A DNA stretch of 64,000 nucleotides from positions 13,570,501 to 13,634,500 of the forward strand of contig CM061102.1 in assembly GCA_030770545.1 (NCBI GenBank), read 5' to 3'. A program made the position numbers and the translations under genes. Shown here in pieces: positions 1-12,585 of this stretch. This stretch comes from Macropodus opercularis (Eukaryota; Chordata; Actinopteri; Anabantiformes; Osphronemidae). Under the pieces are notes generated by a model. It did no database searches, was not told the origin of the DNA, and saw nothing but the letters and a program-made list of their open reading frames with translations. Each line of letters opens with the position of its first letter. Position 1 is the stretch's first letter.

Positions 1-588
1 AAATGACCTTTCTATTATCATTTTTATTTGTCTCATTGTTATGCTCTCTTAACCAAGCCTGATAATATTCTTAACTGTGTGTCCAAACACAGTTGCATCC
101 AAGGTCGTCTCAGGGTTATCTGTGTGTATCCATAGCGACAAGAATGGGCTGAAAAAGATGCAGGTCACCTTAGGTTTTGTTCAAAACAACCGCGTGACGC
201 AAAAGTCACAAGCCACCTGCAAGTCTCCACATACTAGTCTTTTCTTGCTGCTGCCTCGTAATAGAGGAGGAGGAGTGGGGAAGAAACAGTGGACATTGTG
301 GAAACACACGATAACGTCCAGCAGCCTTCTGATAGTAGCTCTTGATATTTACTTCAAAGGCCCATTATACACAGCCAATTAAGCCGACATGGTGTGGCTG
401 GCTCATTTTACTCTTGGCAGTGGCTGTGGGGACTGACACTGGCAGCAGAAATAACCCCAACACACATCCCGAATGTCAACAAACATGAAAGAAACTGTGA
501 AAAACACAAGATGGCCAGACTCTGAGCCTTATAATAGTCTGTGTCTTTGTGCCAGCAAACACAGCAACTGAGAGATAGTTCATATCAA

Positions 589-610
589 CCCCCCCCCCCC
601 CCCCCCCCCC
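589..610. repeat. poly-C tract, 22 bases
   Basis: Uninterrupted run of C read directly from the sequence, inside dscam intron 3. Length is likely polymorphic and error-prone in assembly. Confidence 0.95.
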
Positions 611-2559
611 ATAATCTAAAATCATTCATGTTGTGAAATAAGTACACGTTAAAGCTGTGTATTGGTTCATATGTCTGGGAAGGCTGAGCAGATCAAAGAA
701 AATCTGAAAGTCTGTGGCGCAATGGCTGACGGCCTTTGTGCTTCGCTTGTGTGCTGAATGAGAAAGAACCTCTGTGTGTGAGAGTGTGTGTGTGTGTGTG
801 AGGCTCTGCAGCAGAGCTTGGGGGGGAGGGGGCGGGGGGGGGTCGACCCTCTCTTGGCCTCACTGGTACTGAATGCAGAGCAGGCAGCATCAGGCCGAGG
901 CAAATGACTACAAGGCCTCCTCAGTGACTGCAGCACAGGCAGGCACCTGGGGGAATGGAACGGACCCTGCACAGCAACGCTGCCGCATCGCAAACACGCC
1001 CCACGTGGCAGCGAGCGCAACTCAAATGTAGAAATGTTCATCCACACACCAGCGTGATGGTTTCCATTCCATCCAAGTCAGCCTTCAGCAGATTGGGAGA
1101 TAGTGGTCCACCCACCACCCCCCATGCACACAAGGTTGCACACATGTATAGGACACAGGTTTTAGTCATGTCGACTCACGTCTAGCTCACCTGGGCTTTT
1201 CTGTTACACCCTCTGTTCTGTACAAACAAAATAGATAAAGAGCAGTGGTAGTAGTAGTCTGATCCCTGCACCATATGTCATTCCATACGTTAAAATGTTT
1301 AATAAACACAAACTCACTGTCATCAGTGTTGACCAAAAGAGTACAGATAAAACAGACAAAAAAATACCCAGGCTTAAATAAATGAACGGATCTCTTATTT
1401 CTTTATATAAATCTAAAAGTATAAAGCCAAACTTGGTCTGATCATGCAAATGTACATCCGGGTCAACTTTGATCCCTCTTGACACTGGACCTTTTTTAAG
1501 AAGCCTATTATACAAAGCTCCCCCCACTCCAGTGTGTCGACAGGTCACAGCAACCAACGAAGTCTTTATAATCAGGATTGGTTGTGATCGGCTCTCTCGT
1601 TGAGACAATAACTGAAATCCTCTTAGTGTGGATGGCTGGTAGCCTTTGAATTGATGCATTGTATGTATTGTTTGTGTGCAATCAAAGCTTCGATTGGTCA
1701 CAAAGTTTAGAAGAAGACGCTTGAAAAGTTCTTATAAAGCTTTAAAAGTCAGCGCAGGAGCAAGTGTAAAACGGACTTTGCATTTGTCGTCTTAATTTTC
1801 TATTCTATTCACCAGGGTTCTGTAAGTGGTGTTTTGTTAGTCAACCCTGAAACAAGTCAAGGTCTGCATACATTGAAACTCAAGGCTCTTCCTGATGGAC
1901 ACCACACATCCTGGCACACATTCCAAACTCAATTATTCATGTCCAAGACAGAAACGCTAGATTTTCAGTTTGAAGTCCAAGTGTTGATATTATTTTTGCT
2001 CATGAAACTTTTAAACGCTGAAGCTCTTCTGTGAGACGAGGGGCTCGGCACATGCGAAGTGCACTTTAAATGTGTGTAGCGGAGAATGAGGAGAATGGAC
2101 AGTGCGCTTACTGAGACGTGAATAAAGACCATTTGCTCATGGATTTATAGCCTTCCGTCATCCATTATTTAGCCAGAAGAAGAACAGTGGATCGGTTGCT
2201 GGGCGATTTTACTGACAGCGTTTACATGACTGACAGCTACAGATGTGAAATTTTCTACAGCTTAGCATCAACATTTACTTTGTTTGAAATTGTTAAGAAC
2301 AAATGAAAACTAATCACAGCTTTCTAAAAGTCCACCGTTCTAAACATCCCAAAGTCTTCTTGCTTGTGGCCAAAGTGTAAAGCAGTATTAAATCGTAGTA
2401 GTAGTAGTGCAACCCTGCAACTCTTGAAAACATGCTTAGGGCAAATACATTTATGGACAATTAAGAGATCGCTATGGATTTTAACATGGCTGACTTCACA
2501 TCAGCAGACAAAAGTGAAACATCCAAAAATACATAAAAAAAAATAAACCTGACTGGCCA

Positions 2560-2760
2560 GTATTTGCCCTCCATCCAAAAGCGTAATGACATTAGCGCTC
2601 GTCTATTGAGTTTGCTAAATGCCCCACATAAAGCGAATTTGCCCCCCAGGGCTGGGAAACAATCACACAGGCGAGCGTTCCATTTAAGTGATTTGAATGA
2701 TTGGAGTGCCGCAGTTCTCCCTATCAGCCAGAGAAATGGGTCAATACGCGGGGACTAAGC
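2560..2760. promoter_or_regulatory. candidate conserved noncoding element in dscam intron 3
   Basis: This is a complex, non-repetitive stretch with several homeobox/POU-like cores (TAATGACATTAG, ATTTAAGTGATTTGAATGATTGG) and no sustained coding signal. It sits about 250 bp from dscam exon 3. The regulatory call rests only on sequence texture and position; alignment to other fish genomes would decide it. Confidence 0.2.
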
Positions 2761-2999
2761 GACATGGCTGGCAGCCCGCGCTCTCGCGGAAGACCGGGCA
2801 AAGGAAAGGGAGCCGGGACCTCGCTGCCACTGGGTCAGACAGACGCGGATGCACAGATACGCGCAGACAGAGCAGGCTCGGCTTACTGGCGCACGCCACG
2901 TTCAGGTCCCGAACACGGGACAAACAACGCTTCATCCAGACTATCGCTCAGATAGTATATCACACAATATTACAAAGGAGCAAAGATGCTGGGACTTAC

Positions 3000-5900
3000 T
3001 TTCTGCGTTGATTGACATTGTGTCTTTCTCCCAGGACACAACAGTGATGTAGGCCTCCACTGAGGCAGGGATAATGCACTTGAAGACCGCCACATTGCCT
3101 CTCATGGCTTTCTGGTCCTCCACCCGGACAGTGTAGGGCTCTCGGAGGACTGGGAGAAAGGAGACACAGAGGCACGTTTGTGTATGGAAAACTGCTAATA
3201 TTGCACACGCACATGTTTCAACACTGCGAGCGACCAAACTGACCAGCCTTAATGTGAACATCTTGGCTCCTGATTCTCCCTGAGGGGTTCTCCGCTGTGC
3301 AATAGTAGGTGCTGTCGTGGATGAGTTTGCTGAAGCTGGAAGGGGGGATGTGGAAGATCTGAAGGGTGCCATTTTGGTGCACATGGCGAATCCCTGGCAC
3401 ATCATAGATCTCCTCGCCGGTGGCCAGGTACCAGCGCAGTGAGGCAGAGGGCACGCCTGCGGCGGGACAGGGCACTGATGTCCCTGTGGTGCTGGCGAAC
3501 ACTACCTCTTGCACAGATGCATTGACAAAATATAAGCTGGAACGTAGATCTTCACAGAGAACTGTGTGGAGAGAAATGACATCACAAACTTTAATTACAA
3601 AACATAAAAAAAAAGATTCCTGCGTTGAATTAAACGTCACAACAACCGCGTCACAGAACAGCGGTTAAAACTGTGCTACCTTGCATCTCTGGCTTTCTCG
3701 GAATTTAGGCCGAGTGGGTGTTTTGCTGGATGACAGCTGTGTTGGTGCACGCTGCAGTGCAGAAAAGGTTTTGCAGTGTGTAGTTCTGGTTGTCTACTAC
3801 GAGACATTGCAGCAAAGCTCCGGGAGAGCAGCAGCGGATGGGAAAAATAACACGGCACACTCGGTAGCCACACCCGTCCTCGAAAGCGCACACACACAGA
3901 CACACACACTCGCACACTGTACAGTAGTTCAAGCCTTAGGATTCACCTCGAACACAAAAATATAGTAGTAAGCAACACCGAAGATCACACGGGTTTCTCC
4001 TGGCACAGAGGTGTTTCCTGAGGGATCCAACTACAGCAAGTCATTTATTACTGAAACCACCATTTTATTGCTGGGGTGAATCAAATAGTGCAAAGTTTTA
4101 GACCTAAAGCCTGGTACACGATCAGTTTGTCGTGGTAGTTCATGAGAGGATGTTTCCAACTGCAGAAGCAGGTCTACGGAGAAGAAGAGACCTCCCTGCT
4201 GTTACATCAACACTGTAGGCGTAAAGACTGTTTTCAATACGTCCCCTTCCTATGTTAGACCTTTACAGTGAAACATATGATATGAGCAGAATGTATAATA
4301 TTTCTATTCGTGTACATTTTTAAATTAAAAAAATAACAACAAATATTTATTTGTAGCCCTGAAGTGGAACGTGTGAATCTACAGGCTGCACAATTGCCAT
4401 CAGTCCGCGTTTGATTCGTTTCTGCAGCTTCTTGCACGTTATCAATCTCGTCTTTTGCTGGGTACAGTACGTGTTAGTTGCACCGTATTCCCAGTAGAAC
4501 GGAAGGCGCTAATTGACGCACCTGATCCAGTGCGTAGGACAAGAGGAAAACAAACAAGTTCGTGGTCCTTCAAGATCACGTTTCAGGTTCCCCAGGGTCG
4601 CTTGTGTTTAATGCCAGTGATGGCAGGTTTACAGTCTACAGTAATTCTAGCATTTCATCTTGCGCTGATGACACAGCAGATAAGACTAGTGGATTAGACA
4701 TTAACAATATTTGAAGATGCATTACTGTCCAAACAGGATGTTACTCTGAAAATAAAACTAAAATAAAGATAGACTAGGAGGACTCCAGTCTGGAGTCAGC
4801 ATTTTATCGGACGTTTCACCTTTTTGCTTTTGTTTATGTTTATCTTTATGGTGAATTCCTTAAGCAGCTTAAGTAAATTTCTTTTTGCTCAGATCAGTTA
4901 CAAACGTTAACGTGGCGCTTCCCCCCTTCTGTCAGCAGCCCGCCCGTCTGCGCGACAGCTGCCAATCCCTCGTCCCTGCAGACCAAACATTTTAGTGCTT
5001 CATAAATTCCTAATGAGCGCACTCGCTCAAATCACCGGCCACTTCCACCCACCGGCCGTTTCAGCCTGACAAACAAAACACCGTGGCGTACACATGTTTC
5101 CGCACATTTGTAGCTCATACTCACTTCACACATGCTGGACTCAGAGGGCCAGGCCTGCGGGCGTTTGTAAGCTGTCGACAGCTACGAGGCTGTGGTGGAA
5201 AAAGGCCAAGAAGCCACGACGTGACACAGTTTGGGGGGGATTTTCATTGACTGACTGAAACATGAACTTGAATTACTGTTTGAAAAGCCAAGCGAGTGTC
5301 ACAATATGAAAACAGAAGTGATTTGAGAACAGCAGAGACCTCAAAACCAGTACTGTATGTGAGCGTCCGCTTTAGTAATCTCACTTAAACTATCACCAAT
5401 CTTCCTATGAAACATGTTGCAAAGATTACTTGAAGCACGTGAAGAAATCATAATTATTACACTCAATCTGCTCCCCAATCATAATTATAAACAAACACCT
5501 TCGCAGCCGTTTATTTACAGCCTTGTAATCACGCCGCCTAACAGATTGTCAGAGGTTTTCTCAAGTAGGAAAACCTGCCACCAAGACAATCATAAAACCT
5601 CAGCATCTGCTAAATATCTGAGAGCTACTGTGACTGTAGGACGTATGAATAGAGATTTACTGCATTTGATTCCATGACACGTGGTTTCCCAAATACCAGC
5701 GAGTCCTCACACACACACATAAACACACACACACACACTGTACAACTTTAACATCCAGGTGCAATTAAACTACTAACTGACAAACTAACGTTGTGTCACT
5801 CGTATTTCAAATGCATCTCTAAGCCTTTAGATACACAGTCCTGCTCATTTTACAGTATCCCTGTCTGCTTTACAACCAGTCGTATAAGCAGCAACGAACT

Positions 5901-8900
5901 ACATGACTAACACCAGAAAGTTGAACAGAGCACTTAATGATTTGTTAACTAAAATTATGGATGTTTGGAGTTTGCAGTCATCATCCTGTGGTCTAAGAAT
6001 GAAAGGCTTTAGCAAGACTCATAAAAAATTGAGACCGCTGGCCGTGTCTGGGTGACTGATTCGTTGATGAGATGAGCCTGATGGACAGATCCTGATAATT
6101 CATATAGATAAAGTAGGAGTGCGTTTATTTTTCAGCGCAGTGTGAAGGAAAACACTGACAACAGGGGCTGATTGAGGAGATGCTGAAAAGCACTCAGCCC
6201 ACTATGAGTCGAAAACAGGACACGTGCTGTAAAGAAGATCCATCTCTGCTGGATCTCGCGACGTCCTGTAAATCTCGACGCCCCTGTCATTTTCACAGGC
6301 CCCCTACCCCCCTGGTCTCTGCTCTTTCTGTTCCTGTTCCTCTCTAACCTTCATCTCTCCTTCACGCTTTGCTGACCCTGTCTCTCGCGTTCAGACGTGC
6401 TCCACCTTTACGCAAGGATGCAGGCACAATGAAAAACCGTAAACCGGGCAGCAGCAGACATAATAAAAGTCTGTCTGCAAAGTTCTATCCAGCGAACCTT
6501 CACAAGTCCTGTCGCCAAATCCACGGGAAATGTACTGCGTAATAACTGACTCCGTTTTTTTTCGGACACTCCTCCTGAAAGTGTTTACTGCCTGTGACTG
6601 TTTAAGGAGATATTACATAAACATGATTTGTAATTTTGAGAACGGCATTAGAACATTCTGCTGTAAATTAATAGCCCAAGACGAACCATCGCTATTTATC
6701 ATAATGCTCGCTTGCAAGCGAAAAGAGACAGCGTGTGGGTGGCTGTTGGCTGTCACCAAGTGTTTGTGTACAGCACCGTTAAATAATAATCTCATTACCG
6801 GCTGTCATAAAACAGTAAGACGTAACACATACAAATGCGCATCTCAAAGATATGTAACACTTGGTCTTGCACAGAATCGAGAGGCGCGCTATTGAGAATC
6901 TATTGATGATACTGGAAACACTGAGGCAAGATCAAAACACAAGAGCAAACTGAATGTTGAAACAGCAGATGAAAGATTTATGTGGCGCTATCGACAGCGG
7001 GTGGGCCCGTCTGCTTATGTATATGTTTTTATAAGACTTTTGTTTTTAAGTTTTAAGGTTTGTTTTCTTCTCCTACTATCTACCTTCTTCACACCATTAT
7101 GCTGAAGACTCAAGTGTTCTTGCTAACAGTCACCGTACTCCAGCCTAGTGTGGAAGCCTGTTTTAATCGACGCCAGTCTTCCATGAACTAAAACCACAAA
7201 GAGGAAAAAGTGATATTGCTAAATTATGAATGCCCCACATCCATAATAGATCAACTTGCTCTTTTTGTCTGTGTTTTCTGTCATAGCAGAGCTCTGAGTG
7301 TGGGCCAGGAGGTGTGCTGTGTTGGGTTAGTAAAGTGGCTCCTTTATTCTTACTGTAGGAAAAAAAATGCTTGGCGCAGACACAGATGTCAGCACCTATT
7401 GGTGGCAGGCCACGCTGAAGCCTCTAATCATGGATTTCAGGTGAGTCCTAATGCAGTGTCCCCATTTGTGGAGCCTCTGCTCCAGCACTAGTTGCTCAAG
7501 GGCAGCAGATGCACTTTGGTGTCACAACAAGTCGTGCAGGGGGTGAACAGGCCATGAAGATTGGGGCTGACGGGACAGTGACAGGGCCACGCCACCAGTA
7601 ATGCTGCTGGTTTCTGTATTTTTTTTGTTGAAATTGATCGACAGAAAAAACATCAGCTACTACAAAGATGTTCAGCAGCTCCTCCGTCGGCGTAAACAAG
7701 CAAGCTCTTTACTTTCCATGTAACGTGTGTAACGTCCGTTGTGCCGTCAGTGGTTACGTCAAAATGACCCCGGCAATTTATTTAAGTAAAGGTCTAATCA
7801 ATACACGGCCCACTAACACACTAAATACATAGGCTATGCCTTAGCCTGTGCATTAGCTCTTTCATTGTAGAGGCTTTTTGCTCAGTCGGTATTTACCACA
7901 ACCCCACACCATTAATCAACCACAGATGAATGTGCTCAAAGCCTCTTGTTCTCTTGTTCAACTGATAAAAATCACATTAATACCTATATTATTTCATATT
8001 ATCCTGGTTAATTGATTGGGCTTCTACAACACAATCCTAACATTTGGCCTTTTCTTATGATTTTGTCCCAGTGCATGAGCTATTAGCGCCGACATGTCTG
8101 CTCTGCCCAACGCAGGTAATGTATTTAAACATTAGTGTCCAGATGGGTCTCAGCCGCAGTGTGGCCCTCAGCAGGTCAGCGACCCCAGCGGTGCCCCAGT
8201 GAGTACACGGGCATCAGACATTAGGGCAGCTGCACTGGGACAAACAAGCTGAGCCACACTGACAGCTCATAGCAAGCAATGCAGGTAATTAAAGCAGAAC
8301 TCTGCAGAGACCCCCTGGGGAGGGGAGAGCAGGGGCTGAGGGAGTGGGAGGGCTGTGGATGGGGCGGAGGAGAGGATGGCTTCATGATGACAGTGAGTAA
8401 GCATCAACTCCCCCCCCCCACCCTGACAACCACCAACCCCCTCCCCTTCTGCCCTAGGGGCTTACACAATAAGCAGTAAAGAGAAGCGCTGCGCTGAGCC
8501 GAGATGCACAGATCGGAGGACAAGGTCCCCTCACTTTGCCAAATCTCTGGCTCCCAATTTGCCCTCATGAATAATGTTGAGCGGTTGCGCTGAGTGCCAT
8601 GCAACCACTATGTAAAACCAATGATATCCTCCTCTGATGTCAACTCTCTGGAGGGCGAGATGAGAGTCACATTGAAGAGGGTTAGTTGATGCATATGAAC
8701 GCTCATTTGCATAAGCGCTAAGAGGAGAGGGGGACTTCCCACGTACTGGGAACCTTGAAGACCTAAATCAGTTACATCACCAAGGTGGAAACGGGCAAAC
8801 GCCGCAAATCAAGTCACACAAGGAGACGGATAAAGAACCGAGGTGACGGAAGGCCGAAGAAGAGGAGAAACTGATGGGAGGGTGTGAACAAGCTCTAGCT

Positions 8901-11900
8901 GCTGCCAGTGAAGCTCATGTGCAAAGGTACATCCAGAGGTAAAAACAACTAAATGCGACGGTTATAATACATCACTGCACTTCCTGAACGACTCTGCACT
9001 GAAATGACGGCTTTTACATGATGTAGCAGATTATTCCACATGACTATCAAAACGTGAAATCCAACTAGATTTGAACATTTCAACAACTACTGTAGGATGA
9101 TTGCGTTTTGTCAAGTCACACCTGATAGACTATGGATGAACCTTGGTGGCTTTAACTTGAATAAACATTTTGTCTGATCTGTCTCCTTTATTGTCGCCAA
9201 CAATTCGAGGCTTTATTACTGATTATTCATACAACTCTACATCTTAAAGGAAGAATTTGTTGTTGTGGAAAAATCTGCTACATCTTCGTCGGTTTCTATT
9301 ACAGTACAGGATGCGTGGAGTTTTCTGATGGAGAGAGAAAGAGAAAAGCAGCGGGAGCGGTCTCAGGTAAGTTGAGGGGGAGGACATTAAGCCCAGCAGG
9401 AAGGGATGAATGAGGAGATTAGTTGAAGAAGGAAGGCTGACAGCTTTAAGATCATCTTCTCACATTGGTTCACTACTGCACAGCTCAGCCCAAGTCATCG
9501 CTGCTAGAATATACTGTAGATGCTGTCTCACACTGCGTGAGGAACAGGACAGACACAGCGGGTAATTCAACCAAGGACCAAAAAGATGAAGAAAACATTT
9601 GACTTTTTTCATTCTTCAAATGTTATTAAATCACTTTTGTGAAAGTCTGTTTGTTTCATGAACAGCAAAATGATGTATAGTAGAATACAGAATACTGGTG
9701 TGCATTTTATTAGCAAGGAATAATAAAAACAGAAAATTTCTGAACGAAATAAAGATTTTTGTTTTCCGTGCCACAATGTTTTCAATTTTCTGTGGTGGCA
9801 ACAAATGAAAGCAGGGAGGGGAAAAAAAAAATGAGGCGAAATAAGCTGGCAGTTGACATTGGAGGCCACATCAAAGTCCTGGGGTTAAATGGGATTGTGG
9901 GTCAGATGACTAGACATGGTTGCCTTTCTGCTCACAGCCATCCTCAGCCTCCGAAAAACATCCCCCCCCCCCACCCGCCAGCACACCAACCCTCTCCCCC
10001 TCCATCCCCGCCTTCCCTTGCTTCAACACCCCTCTGTTTGCCTGAAAGGCGAGAGCATTTTCTGTTCCCTTACCCCACTACAGGAGAAACTGGACACGTT
10101 TTGGTTTTATTATTATATCCGACACCTGGTTTATTGGGTATTAGTCCATATAATAATGGTCCAATCTTTAGGTTTTTATGAAACAAAAAAACCAACCGTT
10201 CCATACATACACATTACGATGCAAGAGCTTCACTAAATCCCAGGGCGGGCACCCGATAAAGGAGCTGCTCATTTAGTCCTGCAGTCTGCATTTATAGCGC
10301 TGTTATAAATCACGCTGATGGATACACAGTCAATTGAGAGTAACAGAGACAGGCAATGGCTGAGAAAATGGCAGCTATCTGCATTAGAGCTGCACTCAAT
10401 CTGCTTGCACACCGAAGACATCCTTTATTAATCATCATTTTTTTGGGGATTGCCAGACCCCGGTGCATCAGAAGCCGTGTCTGACTCACCCGGTGCTTCT
10501 GTACGTACTGTACACCTTCCCTGTCCTGCCAGACCGCGTGTCAGACTGGCTGCCTGGTGACGGAGGAGGGAGGAGGATTGGGGGGGGGGTGTTGGTTCTG
10601 CAAACACTGCCAGGCAGCAAAACACACATCAATGTATTCAGAGCGTTTAGTGCCCAGGATTAATCAAATTATAATTTAATCATCTGATCAAACAGCAATT
10701 AGCATAATCACTTCTGGGGAAGGCCTGATAGAGTGGAGACTGGAGCGGAATGGAGCTGGGGGCTCGAAACACTTTAATGAAACATTTGCTAGAATGTCTG
10801 GAAATGTTACACGTTTGGAGCGACCGCAGCAGAGCTGGATGTTAAATGCTAATCAGCCCAGTTGGGTTATGCCTAATACACTCGTCCAGCAGTCAGCTAA
10901 GATAGCTGCCAGTGACGTTCTGATTCGATGCCTTCTTGCCTTTAAGACTAGGATTTTATTTTTAAAACAACAACATTTTCTCTATTTCTGTTTTGAAGAT
11001 CTTCTAACTCTGATATTTCCATATCCTGGTTCCTTCAACCAGTGCTTTCTTTCGTAGCAGCCCTTGATCATCTGTAAGTATTTTCTTACTGTAGCGCAGA
11101 CACAAATACACTGCACTATTTTAGCTGCACATTTAAAAACAAAGCAAGCTGTCAGTGCATGTTTTTTGTTTTACACTTAATTCCCCAAAATTCTGAAAGA
11201 AGAAATGACAAAAGGTTAGGTATTCTTTAGTTAAGTTTGAGGAATAAATTTCACCTTTAATCAAAACTTGTCTATGCAGACGTCCAGAATAGGGCAGACG
11301 TAAAGCCTGATCTCCAGGGTGAGGTCAAGTGCTGTGTTTGCCCATTTCACAGCGGTTTACAATGTCAACTTCCGTCAGAATAAACTTTGCCAGTGAACAG
11401 AAACCGGTACATCAAGTTCTTTCAGTATAAGCACATAAAGCAAAAGGAGAACACAACATTGGAGGAAGGCCTGCAAAGACCACAATGACAAAGGCTGGAC
11501 ACCAAATATTAGATGTAAACATACTGCTGGGATCGGTCTAATGACCGCTGAGTGTGACCCTTGGCTCTACCGGTCTGTCGCTGAACGCGCTACAGTTTGC
11601 TTTAGCTTTTCTGATGAGTCTGCTGTAGTTCATGTTTGTTTGTTGTTGTCACCACATGGAGATCTGCTTCAAAACTTCAAATGAAGGTATGAAACGACAA
11701 AGAAAAAAAACAAAAGTAAGAAAGAAAAGAAAAGCACAGCACAACCTGAGCTCGCGTTGCCTTGTGTCGCTGTGTAAACAACGGCGACAGCATTAACCTA
11801 CTGCCCTATTTTATAACGAAGGCCTACAGACACATACGACACGAGTAATTGTCATCTTGTTAAGTCACAGATCTCCTCAACAGATGCCAGAACCTCCGGT

Positions 11901-12540
11901 CACCTATGCTGTTTGTCTTCTTGCTGTACTTGTTACACATTCATGCAGGGCATACGGAAATACACAAAAAGCACACAACATTGACTGTGCATCACCAATT
12001 ATTAAAATACAAAACTATCTGTTAGTTCTAATACTAATAAAAGTGGAGTGTTGCCCTTCATTTGCGTAACGATATCCTTAAATTAGACATAAAGATGAAT
12101 TCTATGTCCTATTGGAAATGTTCGTCTCTGCCTCATTGTCCAGCAGAGTAAGTGTCTGATGTGGGGCCTAAAATAGCTTTGTTTCTGCATGGAAGCCCAA
12201 ACCCAAGCTCATTTGCTACGATTCTTTGGGCTTTAGATGCCACATGACACAAGCTGACTTTGTATGCGTTCACCCCCCCCCCCCTCTCTCTCTCTTCCTT
12301 CCGCCTCTTTTTCTGCCTCACTACACACCATCATCTCCTTAAGCATTCTGGTCTGGGTTAAATGAAACCTTTAACAGTTCAATGTGCATCCATTAACATA
12401 TGCTTGAGTCTACTCGCATCTGAACAGCCAAACCGGGGCACAGGCACACGAAGCGGAGCCACGCGAACGCCTTGACCCGATGGCGCTGCCAAATCCTGGG
12501 CTGCGTAGGAAAGCCCATGAAAAAAAAAAAAGCCACTAAC

Positions 12541-12585
<45 letters not shown>

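Larger units (their letters stand above)
1..2999 (-). other. dscam: dscam intron 3 (partial, runs off the left edge)
   Basis: This stretch lies 3' of dscam exon 3 on the minus strand, so it is intron 3, whose acceptor lies outside the window. It holds a 22-base C tract at 589-610, a short GT/G-rich patch near 783-845, and a 165-codon minus-strand reading frame at 1204-1701 with no recognisable domain. The part around 2560-2760 looks like conserved regulatory DNA. No exon was recognised here. Confidence 0.7.

Noticed and set aside
1204..1701. 165-codon open frame on the minus strand in dscam intron 3
   Set aside because: No recognisable domain, no splice context and no promoter; the hydrophobic C-terminal run is what AT-rich DNA gives by chance.
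3000..3561. Assigning the adhesion gene to dscaml1 because human 11q carries DSCAML1, ACAT1 and MMPs
   Set aside because: The signal peptide MWILAL and the first Ig domain match DSCAM at nearly every diagnostic position I recall, not DSCAML1.
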